DNA of 64,000 nt from Blastocatellia bacterium. Its GTDB lineage: Bacteria; Acidobacteriota; Blastocatellia; HR10; J050. Of this stretch, positions 17,770 through 25,478 are shown one piece after another. The translations under genes were made by a program, and so were the position numbers. Numbering within the stretch: position 1 is the first letter of the stretch; each line of letters opens with the position of its first letter. Under the pieces are notes generated by a model. It had not been told where the DNA came from and ran no database searches. It saw only the letters and a list, made by a program, of their open reading frames with translations. The stretch spans positions 1-64,000 of the forward strand of contig JALSQX010000033.1 of NCBI GenBank assembly GCA_026985075.1. The letters run 5' to 3'.

Positions 17770-19098
17770 ATGAGGACGAGTCGTTCCACGCTCGCTTGGG
17801 CGTCGCTTGTAGTCATTCTCCTGGTCGGCGGATGGCGCGTTCCCACGTTGGAGGAGCGCCCCGCTGAACGGATCGCTCGGGCCGTGGCGGCCCTCCGCGA
17901 AAAGCTCATCCGGACGCGCCGCGATTTCCACGCCCATCCCGAGTTATCCAATCGAGAGGAGCGAACGTCGCGCGTCATCGCCGAGCGACTGCGGGAGCTG
18001 GGTCTGGAAGTTCGCCCACACGTGGGTAAGTACGGGGTCGTCGCCCTGCTCAGAGGCGAGCATCCCGGGCCCGTCGTCGCCTACCGCGCCGATATGGATG
18101 CCCTCCCCATCACAGAGACGATCGATGTTCCCTACAAGTCGCAGAATCCGGGGGTGAAACATGCCTGCGGTCACGATGTCCATATGACGGTAGCGCTCGG
18201 CGTGGCCGAGGTCCTCAGTCAGATGCGCGATGCCATCCATGGAACGATCAAATTCATCTTCCAGCCAGCCGAAGAAGGACCGCCGCCGGGAGAAGAAGGG
18301 GGCGCGCGGTTGATGATCAAAGAGGGGGCGCTGGAGAATCCGCGGCCGGCGGCGATCTTCGGACTCCACGTCATGCCCCAGATAGAGGTCGGGAAGATCG
18401 GTTATAATATCGGTCCGGCGATGGCCTCGTCCGATCGCTTCGTCATCACCATCCACGGGAAGAAGATTCATGGAGCATATCCTCATGGGGGGATTGATGC
18501 CGTGGTGGTGGCCGCGCACGCCGTGTTAGCGCTGCAAACCATCCGGAGTCGGCGCATTGATACGCAAGAACCCATGGTTCTCTCGGTGGGCATCATTCGC
18601 GGAGGAAATCGCTTCAATATCATCGCCGATGAGGTGACTTTGGAAGGGACGGTGAGGACGCTCAATGAAGATGTCCGTCGCCGGGTTCAGCAACTCATGC
18701 ACCAAACGCTCAAAGGAGTGACCGAGAGCTTCGGTGCTCGTTACGACATGCTCTATGAAGAGGGCGCGCCGGTCACCTTCAACAATCCCGATCTGGTGCG
18801 CGAAATGCTGCCCACCATCGAGCGGGTGGTGGGGAAGGAGAACGTCTTTTCGCCCAAACCGCAGATGGGCGCGGAAGATTTCGCCTATTTTGCTCAGCGC
18901 GTCCCCGGTTTCTACTTCTTCCTGGGCGTGGGGAACAAAGCCAAGGGCATCACGGCCATGATCCATACGCCGGAATTCGATGTGGATGAACGGAGTCTGG
19001 AGATCGGGACGGAAGTGGCGGCCAATCTCCTCCTGGACTATCTTCGACATCACGCTCAACCGGCGGCCGGCTCAAACGGGAACGGAACGGCTCGCTGA
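17770..19098 (+). CDS. Exported M20D amidohydrolase (IAA-amino acid/hippurate hydrolase-like)
   Basis: The 442-residue protein has an N-terminal hydrophobic export segment (residues about 8-21), then an M20D catalytic core: RADMDALPITE, HACGHDVHMT (Cys and His ligands), FQPAEEG (catalytic Glu pair), LHVMP, and MIHTPEFDVDE near the end. M20D enzymes cleave N-acyl amino acids such as hippurate or IAA conjugates. Export suggests it acts on periplasmic N-acyl peptides or amino acids. The start has AAAGGAGGA 6-8 nt upstream. The next gene, an Nramp-like transporter, begins 63 nt downstream and may be co-transcribed. Confidence 0.9.
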   Translation: MRTSRSTLAWASLVVILLVGGWRVPTLEERPAERIARAVAALREKLIRTRRDFHAHPELSNREERTSRVIAERLRELGLEVRPHVGKYGVVALLRGEHPGPVVAYRADMDALPITETIDVPYKSQNPGVKHACGHDVHMTVALGVAEVLSQMRDAIHGTIKFIFQPAEEGPPPGEEGGARLMIKEGALENPRPAAIFGLHVMPQIEVGKIGYNIGPAMASSDRFVITIHGKKIHGAYPHGGIDAVVVAAHAVLALQTIRSRRIDTQEPMVLSVGIIRGGNRFNIIADEVTLEGTVRTLNEDVRRRVQQLMHQTLKGVTESFGARYDMLYEEGAPVTFNNPDLVREMLPTIERVVGKENVFSPKPQMGAEDFAYFAQRVPGFYFFLGVGNKAKGITAMIHTPEFDVDERSLEIGTEVAANLLLDYLRHHAQPAAGSNGNGTAR

Positions 19099-19161
19099 TG
19101 TTGATGGCCGAGTGCGTTCACCGATCGCTCAGCGTGAGCTCGCCGAAACCCTCGCCCGCCC

Positions 19162-20646
19162 ATGACTGACCGCGTCGACGATTCTCAACGAGGATCACCG
19201 CATCTGCCACCGCTGGCTCCGGCGGATCTCCCCGCGTATCCGGGGAGCTTCTGGCGGCTGGTCGGCCCCGGCGCCGTCCTGGTCGGCCTCTCCATCGGTG
19301 CTGGCGAGCTGATCATCTGGCCGACGGCCGTGGGGCGGTATGGATCGGGCATGATTTGGGCGGCGGGCGTGGGCATCCTGTTTCAGATGATCATCAACCT
19401 GGAAGTGGCCCGATACACGCTGGCCACGGGAGAAACGGCCTATACCGGGTATGCCCGCCTGTGGCGAGGGTACGCCGTCGTCTTCATCATCCTCAATGTG
19501 ACCTCCTGGCTGTTGCCCGGGTGGGCTCGCAGTTGCGGCAGCGCCTTGCGCGCGCTGGTGCTGGGGCCCCGCGTGACGCCCGCCGAAGGTGGTCCCGACT
19601 GGGTGTGGACCACGTTGACGTTCGTTATCGTGACCCTGGCTCTGTTCGGGCCGAAAGTCATTTACCGCTCGGTCGAACGATGGACCGAATCGATGGTCGT
19701 CATCGCCGTCCTCGGTTTGGTCGTCCTGGCGGCGCTGGTGGGTACGGCCGAGCACTGGAAAGCCGTCGCTCGAGGAGCCGTGAACCTGGGGCATAAGGAG
19801 CCGAGCGTGGGGTATCCTCGGTTCTTCAGTTGGATCGTCTTCGCCGGAGCCGGTGGGACGGCCAATCTGTTCTACTCGTTCTATCTGCGCGATAAGAACA
19901 TGGGCATGGGTGCCCGCATCCCGGTGCTCACCAATATTCTCCGCGACCGGGAACCGCGCGACTCTCTGACCGGATATGGCTTCCCCGATCAGGGGCCGAA
20001 CGTCGCGCGATGGCGGAGATGGTGGCGCCACGCCGTCCAGGATCAATTGCTCTTCTTCTGGCTCCTGAACAGTTTCACCATTCTTCTGTTCATCTTCGCC
20101 TCCCTCGCCGTGGTTCACCCCCTGACCGAGCGAGGCCTCGTTCAATGGGATGGGCTGAGGGCCTACTATCAGGGTAAGGAGATCGGTTTCCTGGCGCTGG
20201 AAGCATTGGCGCTCGGCCAGATGTTTCCCCCGGCCATGACGATCTTTCTTCTGGTGGCCGTCGCCACGCTCCTTTCGACGCAATTGACGCTCGTCGATGG
20301 CGTGGCCCGGAGCCTCTCGGACCTCATTCACACCAACTTCGCCTTCGCGCGTCGAAGGCCGCTCGGCGTCTGGTACGCCTGGGTGGCCGGAGCCTGGATC
20401 GTATTGGGATGCGCGCTCACCTACGTGCTGGAAACGAGCACTCGCGCGCAGAGCTTCTTGTTCCTGACCGGGTTTTCCGGGGGTATCGCCATGGCCATTT
20501 ACTGTCCTCTGACCATGCTCATGAACCGGCGCTTTCTGCCAGCGAGCGCGCGGCCCGGCCCGCTGATGACGGCCTTGATGGGTCTGGCCAGCGCCTTCTA
20601 CGTGGGCTACGCCGTTTATTCCGTCGTCACCTTATTGACCCCTTGA
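19162..20646 (+). CDS. Nramp-like divalent metal transporter family protein with atypical motifs
   Basis: The 494-residue protein has about 11 membrane segments and the Nramp opening pattern (VGPGAVLVGLSIGAGELI). Where canonical Nramp proteins have the metal-binding DPGN in TM1, this protein reads GAGE, and the TM6 MPH motif is replaced in FAGAGGTANLFYSFYL. The fold assignment is therefore firmer than the substrate: manganese or iron transport should not be assumed. A soluble loop of about 60 residues containing many Arg separates TM6 and TM7. It follows an exported amidohydrolase and converges with the DUF3006 gene. Confidence 0.72.
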   Translation: MTDRVDDSQRGSPHLPPLAPADLPAYPGSFWRLVGPGAVLVGLSIGAGELIIWPTAVGRYGSGMIWAAGVGILFQMIINLEVARYTLATGETAYTGYARLWRGYAVVFIILNVTSWLLPGWARSCGSALRALVLGPRVTPAEGGPDWVWTTLTFVIVTLALFGPKVIYRSVERWTESMVVIAVLGLVVLAALVGTAEHWKAVARGAVNLGHKEPSVGYPRFFSWIVFAGAGGTANLFYSFYLRDKNMGMGARIPVLTNILRDREPRDSLTGYGFPDQGPNVARWRRWWRHAVQDQLLFFWLLNSFTILLFIFASLAVVHPLTERGLVQWDGLRAYYQGKEIGFLALEALALGQMFPPAMTIFLLVAVATLLSTQLTLVDGVARSLSDLIHTNFAFARRRPLGVWYAWVAGAWIVLGCALTYVLETSTRAQSFLFLTGFSGGIAMAIYCPLTMLMNRRFLPASARPGPLMTALMGLASAFYVGYAVYSVVTLLTP

Positions 20647-20656
20647 GGAGGTGGTG

Positions 20657-20899
20657 TCAGAGCTTGAACTTCTTCTGCTCGGGATCGCGATCCTCCGTCA
20701 ACTCCTTCAACAGCCTTTCGACTCGTTGTCGCTCGCGCTCGGTCTTTTCGCGGTCGACGCGGAAGGTCACTTCGAGGTGATCCCCCGCCTGGGCGTTGGC
20801 GGGGAGGTAGTGGAGAGGAATATCCAGTCGAACGGCGTCGTCATCATCGGTGTAACAAACGGCCCATCCGCTCTCGATGCGATCGATGATCAGTCTCAT
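20657..20899 (-). CDS. DUF3006 domain protein
   Basis: The 80-residue protein matches DUF3006: start MRLIIDRIESGWAVCY, a short beta barrel, then a charged C-terminal helix (REKTERERQRVERLLKEL). Its function is unknown. In many bacteria DUF3006 genes sit next to ComEC-like MBL hydrolases, and the same pairing is seen here with the gene at 21183, although a 283-base repeat-bearing gap intervenes. The ribosome site GAGGGAGAG forms one arm of a small CCCTC/GAGGG inverted repeat, so the repeat element could mask it. The ATG also overlaps the stop of a 32-codon open frame (20994-20896). Confidence 0.8.
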   Translation of the reverse strand: MRLIIDRIESGWAVCYTDDDDAVRLDIPLHYLPANAQAGDHLEVTFRVDREKTERERQRVERLLKELTEDRDPEQKKFKL

Positions 20900-20994
20900 C
20901 TCTCCCTCGAAAATAGAGGGTAGCGCAAGTTGTCAGCTTGCGCTACTTCCCCCAACGAGTCCATTTTCATCCTGGCGGTGTGGCTCCAGGCCAT
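20896..20994 (-). CDS. Possible 32-residue leader peptide inside a repeat element
   Basis: An ATG at 20994 has GGAGGAG 6 nt upstream, and the frame ends with TGA overlapping the DUF3006 ATG in an ATGA junction. The peptide contains HTARMKM and NLRYPLF. The same HTARMKM wording occurs in the related repeat copy at 58442-58545, but there the frame diverges after an indel. This could be a coupled leader peptide or just an open frame in repeat DNA. Confidence 0.25.
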   Translation of the reverse strand: MAWSHTARMKMDSLGEVAQADNLRYPLFSRER

Positions 20995-21003
20995 GAGTGA
21001 CTC
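20902..21003. repeat. Dispersed repeat, long copy (b)
   Basis: This copy aligns over about 100 bp with 58442-58545, sharing the CCCTCGAAAATAGAGG start, a palindrome and a perfectly identical 22-base stretch beginning CCATTTTCATCC. Its palindrome is a perfect 10-bp stem, GTAGCGCAAG (20920-20929) and CTTGCGCTAC (20937-20946), with loop TTGTCAG. Confidence 0.85.
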
Positions 21004-21040
21004 CTCCGAAAATACGTGGCGCAAGTTGGCATCTTGCGCT
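21004..21040. repeat. Dispersed repeat, partial copy (c)
   Basis: Directly after copy (b), CTCCGAAAATA is followed by GCGCAAG-TTGGCAT-CTTGCGC (21019-21039), so the left part of the element is repeated in tandem about 100 bp from copy (b). Confidence 0.7.
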
Positions 21041-21182
21041 CTTACACGACCCTCACCGTTCGTGGTGGGCACAGGCCCATGCGCGCGTCCTCCAGAAAAA
21101 GAGTGGAGCGCCCGCTGCCCGCGCGCGCTCACGCCCATCTATCCCCGGCGCACTCAGAGTTCATGAACGGTTTCCTCAGCGT

Positions 21183-22202
21183 TCACCGGAACGCCCTCTC
21201 GGGCACCTCCGTCGCGCGGTCCTCGACGGATCGGTGTCCGGAGGAACGTCCAACCCACACATCGGCGCTCGTCGGATATTCGGTCTCGATCCAATAAGAC
21301 CTGCGATCGACCGAGATGGTGATCTCCCCATGGAGGTCCGTCCGATAGAGAGTGGGAACCACGGCCCGGAGCCGATCGAGCGTCTCCTGGGCGGGATGTC
21401 CATAGGGATTTCCGGCCCCACACGATATGATGGCGACTTCAGGGCGAAGGCGCTCGAGAAAGGGCCGCGACGTCGCATATCGCGATCCATGATGAGCGAC
21501 CTTGAGAATGTTGGCCGAGAGGGACGGATAGGTCCGGAGCAGCCGCTTCTCAGTTTCCCTCTCGCTGTCTCCGGTGAGGAGCAGGGAGAACGAGCCATCG
21601 GTCAACAGGAGGACGATGGAATTGGCATTGAGTCGATCACGGCCAGCCCGCACAATCCGTGGTTTCATCGGCGCTAAGACGCGAAGGGTGATCCCCTCTT
21701 CCAGCTCGAACTCTTGGCCCGGTTCGGCGATGAGAAAAGCGATTCCTCTCTCCCGAATCGTCTCCAGCATCCGAGCGACGGTCCGCGTGGGGTGGACCTG
21801 GCCACTATCCAGGAACAGTTTCACCGGGAAGGTCTCCAACACGTCCACCATGCCCCCGATGTGATCGGCGTGCGGATGGGTTGCCACGACGAGGTTGAGC
21901 TCATGCACCTTCTCGCGCCGGAGAGCGGCCAGGACAGTATCCGCCGCCTCTGGAGGGCCGGCATCGATGAGCACCGCTTTCCCCATCGGCGAAATGATCA
22001 ACAGACTATCGCCCTGCCCCACGTCGAGGACGTGAATCTCCAGTGGATGCCGGCGAAGTGGAATGGGCTCGGGCGCGCGCCAGAGCGCATAGAGCAAGGC
22101 GCCCGCGAGCACTGCTCCGATGGCGATGAAGGCGAGAAGATGGCGTTGTCCAGGGGAGTGCATGTCCGGCGCGTCGTTCAGGCTACCTCTCCCACTCAGC
22201 AT
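21183..22202 (-). CDS. ComEC/Rec2-like MBL-fold hydrolase, membrane-anchored
   Basis: The 339-residue protein has an N-terminal hydrophobic anchor (residues about 22-40) and a metallo-beta-lactamase domain like the C-terminal domain of ComEC: HVLDVGQGDSLLI, HPHADHIGG (109-117, metal ligands), LLTGDSE and VAHHGSRYAT. The ComEC channel domain is absent. Stand-alone relatives are exported nucleases or phosphodiesterases of uncertain role; export with a DUF3006 neighbour is a recurrent arrangement. The ATG at 22202 overlaps the last 7 nt of purF, so translation may be coupled; Met14 (22163) is an alternative start. Confidence 0.82.
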   Translation of the reverse strand: MLSGRGSLNDAPDMHSPGQRHLLAFIAIGAVLAGALLYALWRAPEPIPLRRHPLEIHVLDVGQGDSLLIISPMGKAVLIDAGPPEAADTVLAALRREKVHELNLVVATHPHADHIGGMVDVLETFPVKLFLDSGQVHPTRTVARMLETIRERGIAFLIAEPGQEFELEEGITLRVLAPMKPRIVRAGRDRLNANSIVLLLTDGSFSLLLTGDSERETEKRLLRTYPSLSANILKVAHHGSRYATSRPFLERLRPEVAIISCGAGNPYGHPAQETLDRLRAVVPTLYRTDLHGEITISVDRRSYWIETEYPTSADVWVGRSSGHRSVEDRATEVPERAFR

Positions 22203-23608
22203 TTCATCGGGGAGCGGGCCGTGGTGGCTCGAGGTTCATAATCCTCATCGACCTCGGTGGGATACTTTCCGGTGAAACAGGAAGTGCAGTAGCGGGTATC
22301 CTCCGGATCGCCACAGGCCTGGAGCAGGGATGGGCGACTCAGGTAACCCAGGCTGTCGGCGCCGATGAACCGTCGAATCTCCTCCACCGTATGGCCGGCG
22401 GCGATGAGCTCCTCCCGATGCGGGGTGTCGATTCCATAATAACACGGAGAGATGATCGGCGGACAACTGATCCGCATATGAACCTGGCTGGCTCCCGCAG
22501 CGCGCACCATATGAATGATCTCCCGGCAGGTCGTGCCGCGAACGATGGAATCATCGACCAGAACGACGCGGCGCCCATCCAGAAGATCGCGCACCGGATT
22601 GAGTTTCACCTTGACGCGCAGATGTCGAATCGACGACTGGGGTTCGATGAACGTTCGCCCCACATAATGATTGCGAATGAGCCCAAAGCAGAACTCCATC
22701 CCCAATTCCTGGGCATATCCGATGGCCGCCGCCACTCCGGAATCAGGGACGGGCACGACCACATCGGCGTCAGCCGGATGCTCCCGAGCCAGCCACCGGC
22801 CCAACTGGTAGCGCGATTGACTCACCGGTCGGCCAAAGATGATGCTGTCAGGGCGCGAGAAATAGACGTGTTCGAAAATGCACTGGGTCGGCCGCGTCGA
22901 CGGCCAAGGGAACACCGACCGCAATCCCGTCTGATCCACGATGATGAGTTCTCCTGGCTCCACATCGCGGAGGAATTGGGCGCCGATGAGATCGAAGGCG
23001 CACGTCTCAGAGGCGAACACCCAGGCGCCATCCAATCGACCAAGGGAGAGCGGTCGAAAACCTCGCGGATCGCGCACGGCGATGAGGCGATCCGGGGCAG
23101 CGAGCAACATCGAGTAAGCCCCGTCTAATTCGCTGAGCGCTTCGACGAGCGCGTCGACCAGATCTTCGGCCCGCGAGCGGGCGACCAGATGGAGGGCCAC
23201 CTCAGTATCGCTGGTCGATTGAAAGATGGCGCCCGCTTTCTCCAATCGCCGGCGCAGGCCGATGGCCCGCGGCATATTCCCATTGTGACACAGGGCGAGC
23301 TGTCCGCCATGGTAAGAGACGAGGAACGGCTGAGCCTCCCGTACACTCACGTCACCCGCCGTAGAGTAGCGCACGTGGCCGATGGCCAGCCGCCCCTTCA
23401 ACTGACTGAGCGATTCGTCATCGAACACTTCGCTGACATATCCCATGCCCCGTCGCGCCATCAACCGACCGCCATGGGAGGTGACGATGCCCGCCGATTC
23501 CTGACCACGGTGTTGGAGCGCGTAGAGCCCGAAGTAGGTCAGGCGCGCGGCATCTTCATGATCGAAGATCCCAAATACGCCACACTCTTCGCGGAGTGTA
23601 TCGAGCAT
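22196..23608 (-). CDS. purF: Amidophosphoribosyltransferase
   Basis: The 470-residue enzyme catalyses the first committed step of purine synthesis, transferring glutamine amide nitrogen to PRPP. The nucleophile is Cys9 after an eight-residue propeptide (REECGVFGI), followed by the class II glutaminase domain (LQHRGQESAGI) and the PRTase site VVLVDDSIVRGTT. Cysteines in TQCIFEH, SPCYYGI and CGDPEDTRYCTSCFTGKYP match the Bacillus-type PurF that binds a 4Fe-4S cluster. The gene is on the minus strand downstream of thiO and overlaps the MBL hydrolase gene. Confidence 0.96.
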   Translation of the reverse strand: MLDTLREECGVFGIFDHEDAARLTYFGLYALQHRGQESAGIVTSHGGRLMARRGMGYVSEVFDDESLSQLKGRLAIGHVRYSTAGDVSVREAQPFLVSYHGGQLALCHNGNMPRAIGLRRRLEKAGAIFQSTSDTEVALHLVARSRAEDLVDALVEALSELDGAYSMLLAAPDRLIAVRDPRGFRPLSLGRLDGAWVFASETCAFDLIGAQFLRDVEPGELIIVDQTGLRSVFPWPSTRPTQCIFEHVYFSRPDSIIFGRPVSQSRYQLGRWLAREHPADADVVVPVPDSGVAAAIGYAQELGMEFCFGLIRNHYVGRTFIEPQSSIRHLRVKVKLNPVRDLLDGRRVVLVDDSIVRGTTCREIIHMVRAAGASQVHMRISCPPIISPCYYGIDTPHREELIAAGHTVEEIRRFIGADSLGYLSRPSLLQACGDPEDTRYCTSCFTGKYPTEVDEDYEPRATTARSPMKC

Positions 23609-23699
23609 AACGATGACTCATCGAGCGTCACATGTGCCGGTCCGGGTGGCTGAGATCACTTCCGTGCTCTCCATGTGCCTGGCAATTTCAACGTAAGTT

Positions 23700-23726
23700 T
23701 GTATACTGGTGGACCGCAGAAGTCAA
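23700..23726 (-). promoter_or_regulatory. Candidate promoter of purF
   Basis: On the minus strand TTGACT and TATACA are 15 nt apart (a 17-nt spacing to TACAAA is also possible), about 90 nt before the purF start, within an AT-richer 156-base gap. Confidence 0.4.
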
Positions 23727-23764
23727 CCGAAATTTCTCCATTCTGATATCCGATGGCCGAGCTC

Positions 23765-24889
23765 TCATTCCGCAAAACGAGTGGGAGCGAACGGCTCCAG
23801 CGGAAGCGAAGGTTGACCGGAGGTGATGAGCTCACTGATGAGCTTGGCCGTGATGGGAGCGAGCAAGATGCCATTCCGGAAATGCCCTGTGGCCACGATC
23901 ATCTCGACGGCAGGCGTTCGGCCCAGAATGGGGCGATCATCGGGTGTTCCCGGTCGTAAGCCGGCCCACATCTCGGTGATCGTCGCCCCGGCCAACGATG
24001 GGACCAGGGCCAAAGCCGCCTGAAGCAGATGGCCGATCCCCTGAGCGGTCACACGCTTATCGTACCCGACGTTCTCCATCGTCGCGCCCACCAATGTGCG
24101 ACCATCGGGCCACGGCACGAGATAACAATGACCCGAGTAAACCAGATGGCGAATCGATGGAGTGGATTGCTTCAGGCAAAGCATCTGACCGCGAATGGGT
24201 CGAACCGGGATGTGCTTCTGAAGCTGAGGAGCCACCAATCCCGCCCACGAGCCAGCAGCATTGACGACGATTCCTCCGGCAATCATCCCGCCGGGCGTGC
24301 GCACCCCGATCGCCCGATCACCTTCCACCATCAGATCGATGACCGGCGTATGGGTGATGAACCTGACCCCCTGCTGGGCCGCGGCGACGGCCAACGCTTC
24401 TATCAGGCGACGATTATCCACGTGATGATCTTCGGGGAGATAGACGCCGACCTGTACCGTCTCGGCCAATGCGGGCTCGAACTTCCGGACCTCATCGGCA
24501 GTCAGTTCCTCGGCGGGCAGACCGGCGGCCCGCTGTCGTTCGAGCAACCCGGCCAGGGCTTCCGCTTCCACGTAGTCGGTAGCCACATACAACGTTCCCG
24601 GTTTACGATAGGCGATCTCGATGCCCGTTTGTTCCACGATCTCAGCGACGAACTCGGGATACAGGCGATGACTGGCCAGGCAGAGCTCGGCAAACGGCCC
24701 TTTGAGACCATGCGTCGCCTCAGCCTGGGGGGCGAGCATCCCGGCCGCCGCACTGGAGGCTTCGCCGCCGGGATACCCACGGTCAATGATGGTGACCGTC
24801 AATCCCTGTTGGGCCAACCGGTGAGCAATGGCGCAACCGATGATCCCCGCCCCAATGATCACGACGTCGCTCGATTCCTTCATCTCCAT
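23765..24889 (-). CDS. thiO: Glycine oxidase ThiO, FAD-dependent
   Basis: The 374-residue flavoprotein begins with a Rossmann FAD site (DVVIIGAGIIGCAIAHRLA) followed by the GGEASSAAAGMLAPQAE segment typical of ThiO/DadA-type amine oxidases, and ends with LRPGTPDDRPILGRTP and GHFRNGILLAPIT. ThiO oxidises glycine to dehydroglycine for the thiazole part of thiamine. No other thi genes are adjacent, so a D-amino acid oxidase role cannot be excluded. AAGGAG lies 4 nt before the ATG at 24889; Met at 24883 and the longer frame to 24913 are alternatives. Confidence 0.85.
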   Translation of the reverse strand: MEMKESSDVVIIGAGIIGCAIAHRLAQQGLTVTIIDRGYPGGEASSAAAGMLAPQAEATHGLKGPFAELCLASHRLYPEFVAEIVEQTGIEIAYRKPGTLYVATDYVEAEALAGLLERQRAAGLPAEELTADEVRKFEPALAETVQVGVYLPEDHHVDNRRLIEALAVAAAQQGVRFITHTPVIDLMVEGDRAIGVRTPGGMIAGGIVVNAAGSWAGLVAPQLQKHIPVRPIRGQMLCLKQSTPSIRHLVYSGHCYLVPWPDGRTLVGATMENVGYDKRVTAQGIGHLLQAALALVPSLAGATITEMWAGLRPGTPDDRPILGRTPAVEMIVATGHFRNGILLAPITAKLISELITSGQPSLPLEPFAPTRFAE

Positions 24890-24960
24890 ATCACTCCTTC
24901 CCTGTGGGATCACAAACTAGCACGGAAACCATCTGCCGTAAAGCGCCCATGGCCGTCTCT

Positions 24961-24998
24961 GTCATTCGGGATTGCGGGAGTCATCGTGATGGAGAGAG
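24961..24998 (+). repeat. 38-bp direct repeat, copy 1
   Basis: The 38-base unit starts GTCATTCGGGATTGCGGGAG and recurs at 25034-25071 with a single T/C difference, the two starts being 73 bases apart. Confidence 0.9.
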
Positions 24999-25033
24999 AT
25001 CGACTACGAGGCGGAGATCGAGCGCGTGTTCAA

Positions 25034-25071
25034 GTCATTCGGGATTGCGGGAGTCACCGTGATGGAGAGAG
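25034..25071 (+). repeat. 38-bp direct repeat, copy 2
   Basis: Second copy of the unit at 24961; identical except for one base. The 35 bases between copies are not part of the repeat. Confidence 0.9.
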
Positions 25072-25152
25072 CCATCCCCTGGGTGCCTGTCCTCGGGCCC
25101 TCTGGAGGTGCTCCTTCGAGGCGCGCCTTCGCCGGTCAGCCCGCCGGAAAAT

Positions 25153-25182
25153 TTGACGGTCATTCCACCCATCTGCTATCAT
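25153..25182 (+). promoter_or_regulatory. Candidate promoter of tRNA-Val
   Basis: TTGACG, 18 nt, TATCAT, ending 14 nt before the tRNA 5' end. Confidence 0.55.
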
Positions 25183-25196
25183 AATTCCTCCTTGGT

Positions 25197-25272
25197 GGGC
25201 ACTTAGCTCAGGTGGTAGAGCGCCATCTTCACACGGTGGAAGTCGCAGGTTCAAGTCCTGCAGTGCCCACCA
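25197..25272 (+). tRNA. tRNA-Val (anticodon CAC)
   Basis: The 76-nt sequence folds with acceptor arms GGGCACT/AGTGCCC, D-arm GCTCAGGTGGTAGAGC, anticodon stem CCATC/GGTGG with loop TTCACAC (anticodon CAC), and T-arm GCAGG-TTCAAGT-CCTGC. The discriminator A and CCA are encoded (25269-25272), unlike the tRNA-Leu in this window. A run of T follows. Confidence 0.96.
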
Positions 25273-25303
25273 TTTTTCTGTCATCTCCTTTTTCCCCTCT
25301 CCG

Positions 25304-25330
25304 TTGACATCCCTATGACGAGATGATAAT
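25304..25330 (+). promoter_or_regulatory. Candidate promoter of the WecA-like gene
   Basis: Consensus TTGACA is followed by GATAAT after 15 nt (or TAATTT after 17 nt). The coding start is about 150 nt downstream. Confidence 0.45.
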
Positions 25331-25478
25331 TTTGGGCTGCCACATGGATCATCACATCGATCGGCCGAGATTGTGGAACACCGACCCAGCGATCATCAGC
25401 CAGCCGGTGCTCGTCGGAGTGATGAATTGTCGTCTGGCGCGATGGGACGGGTTGAACGAGCCTGAGCCGAAGTGACCC

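Larger units (their letters stand above)
24890..25196. other. Intergenic region with a direct repeat and tRNA promoter
   Basis: This 307-base gap between thiO and tRNA-Val has two 38-bp direct repeats and the tRNA promoter near its right end. Short open frames have no ribosome sites. No gene is supported. Confidence 0.5.

Noticed and set aside
20896-21138. Full 80-codon form of the repeat-borne frame upstream of DUF3006
   Set aside because: Its first 48 codons have no ribosome site; only the last 32 codons starting at 20994 merit consideration.
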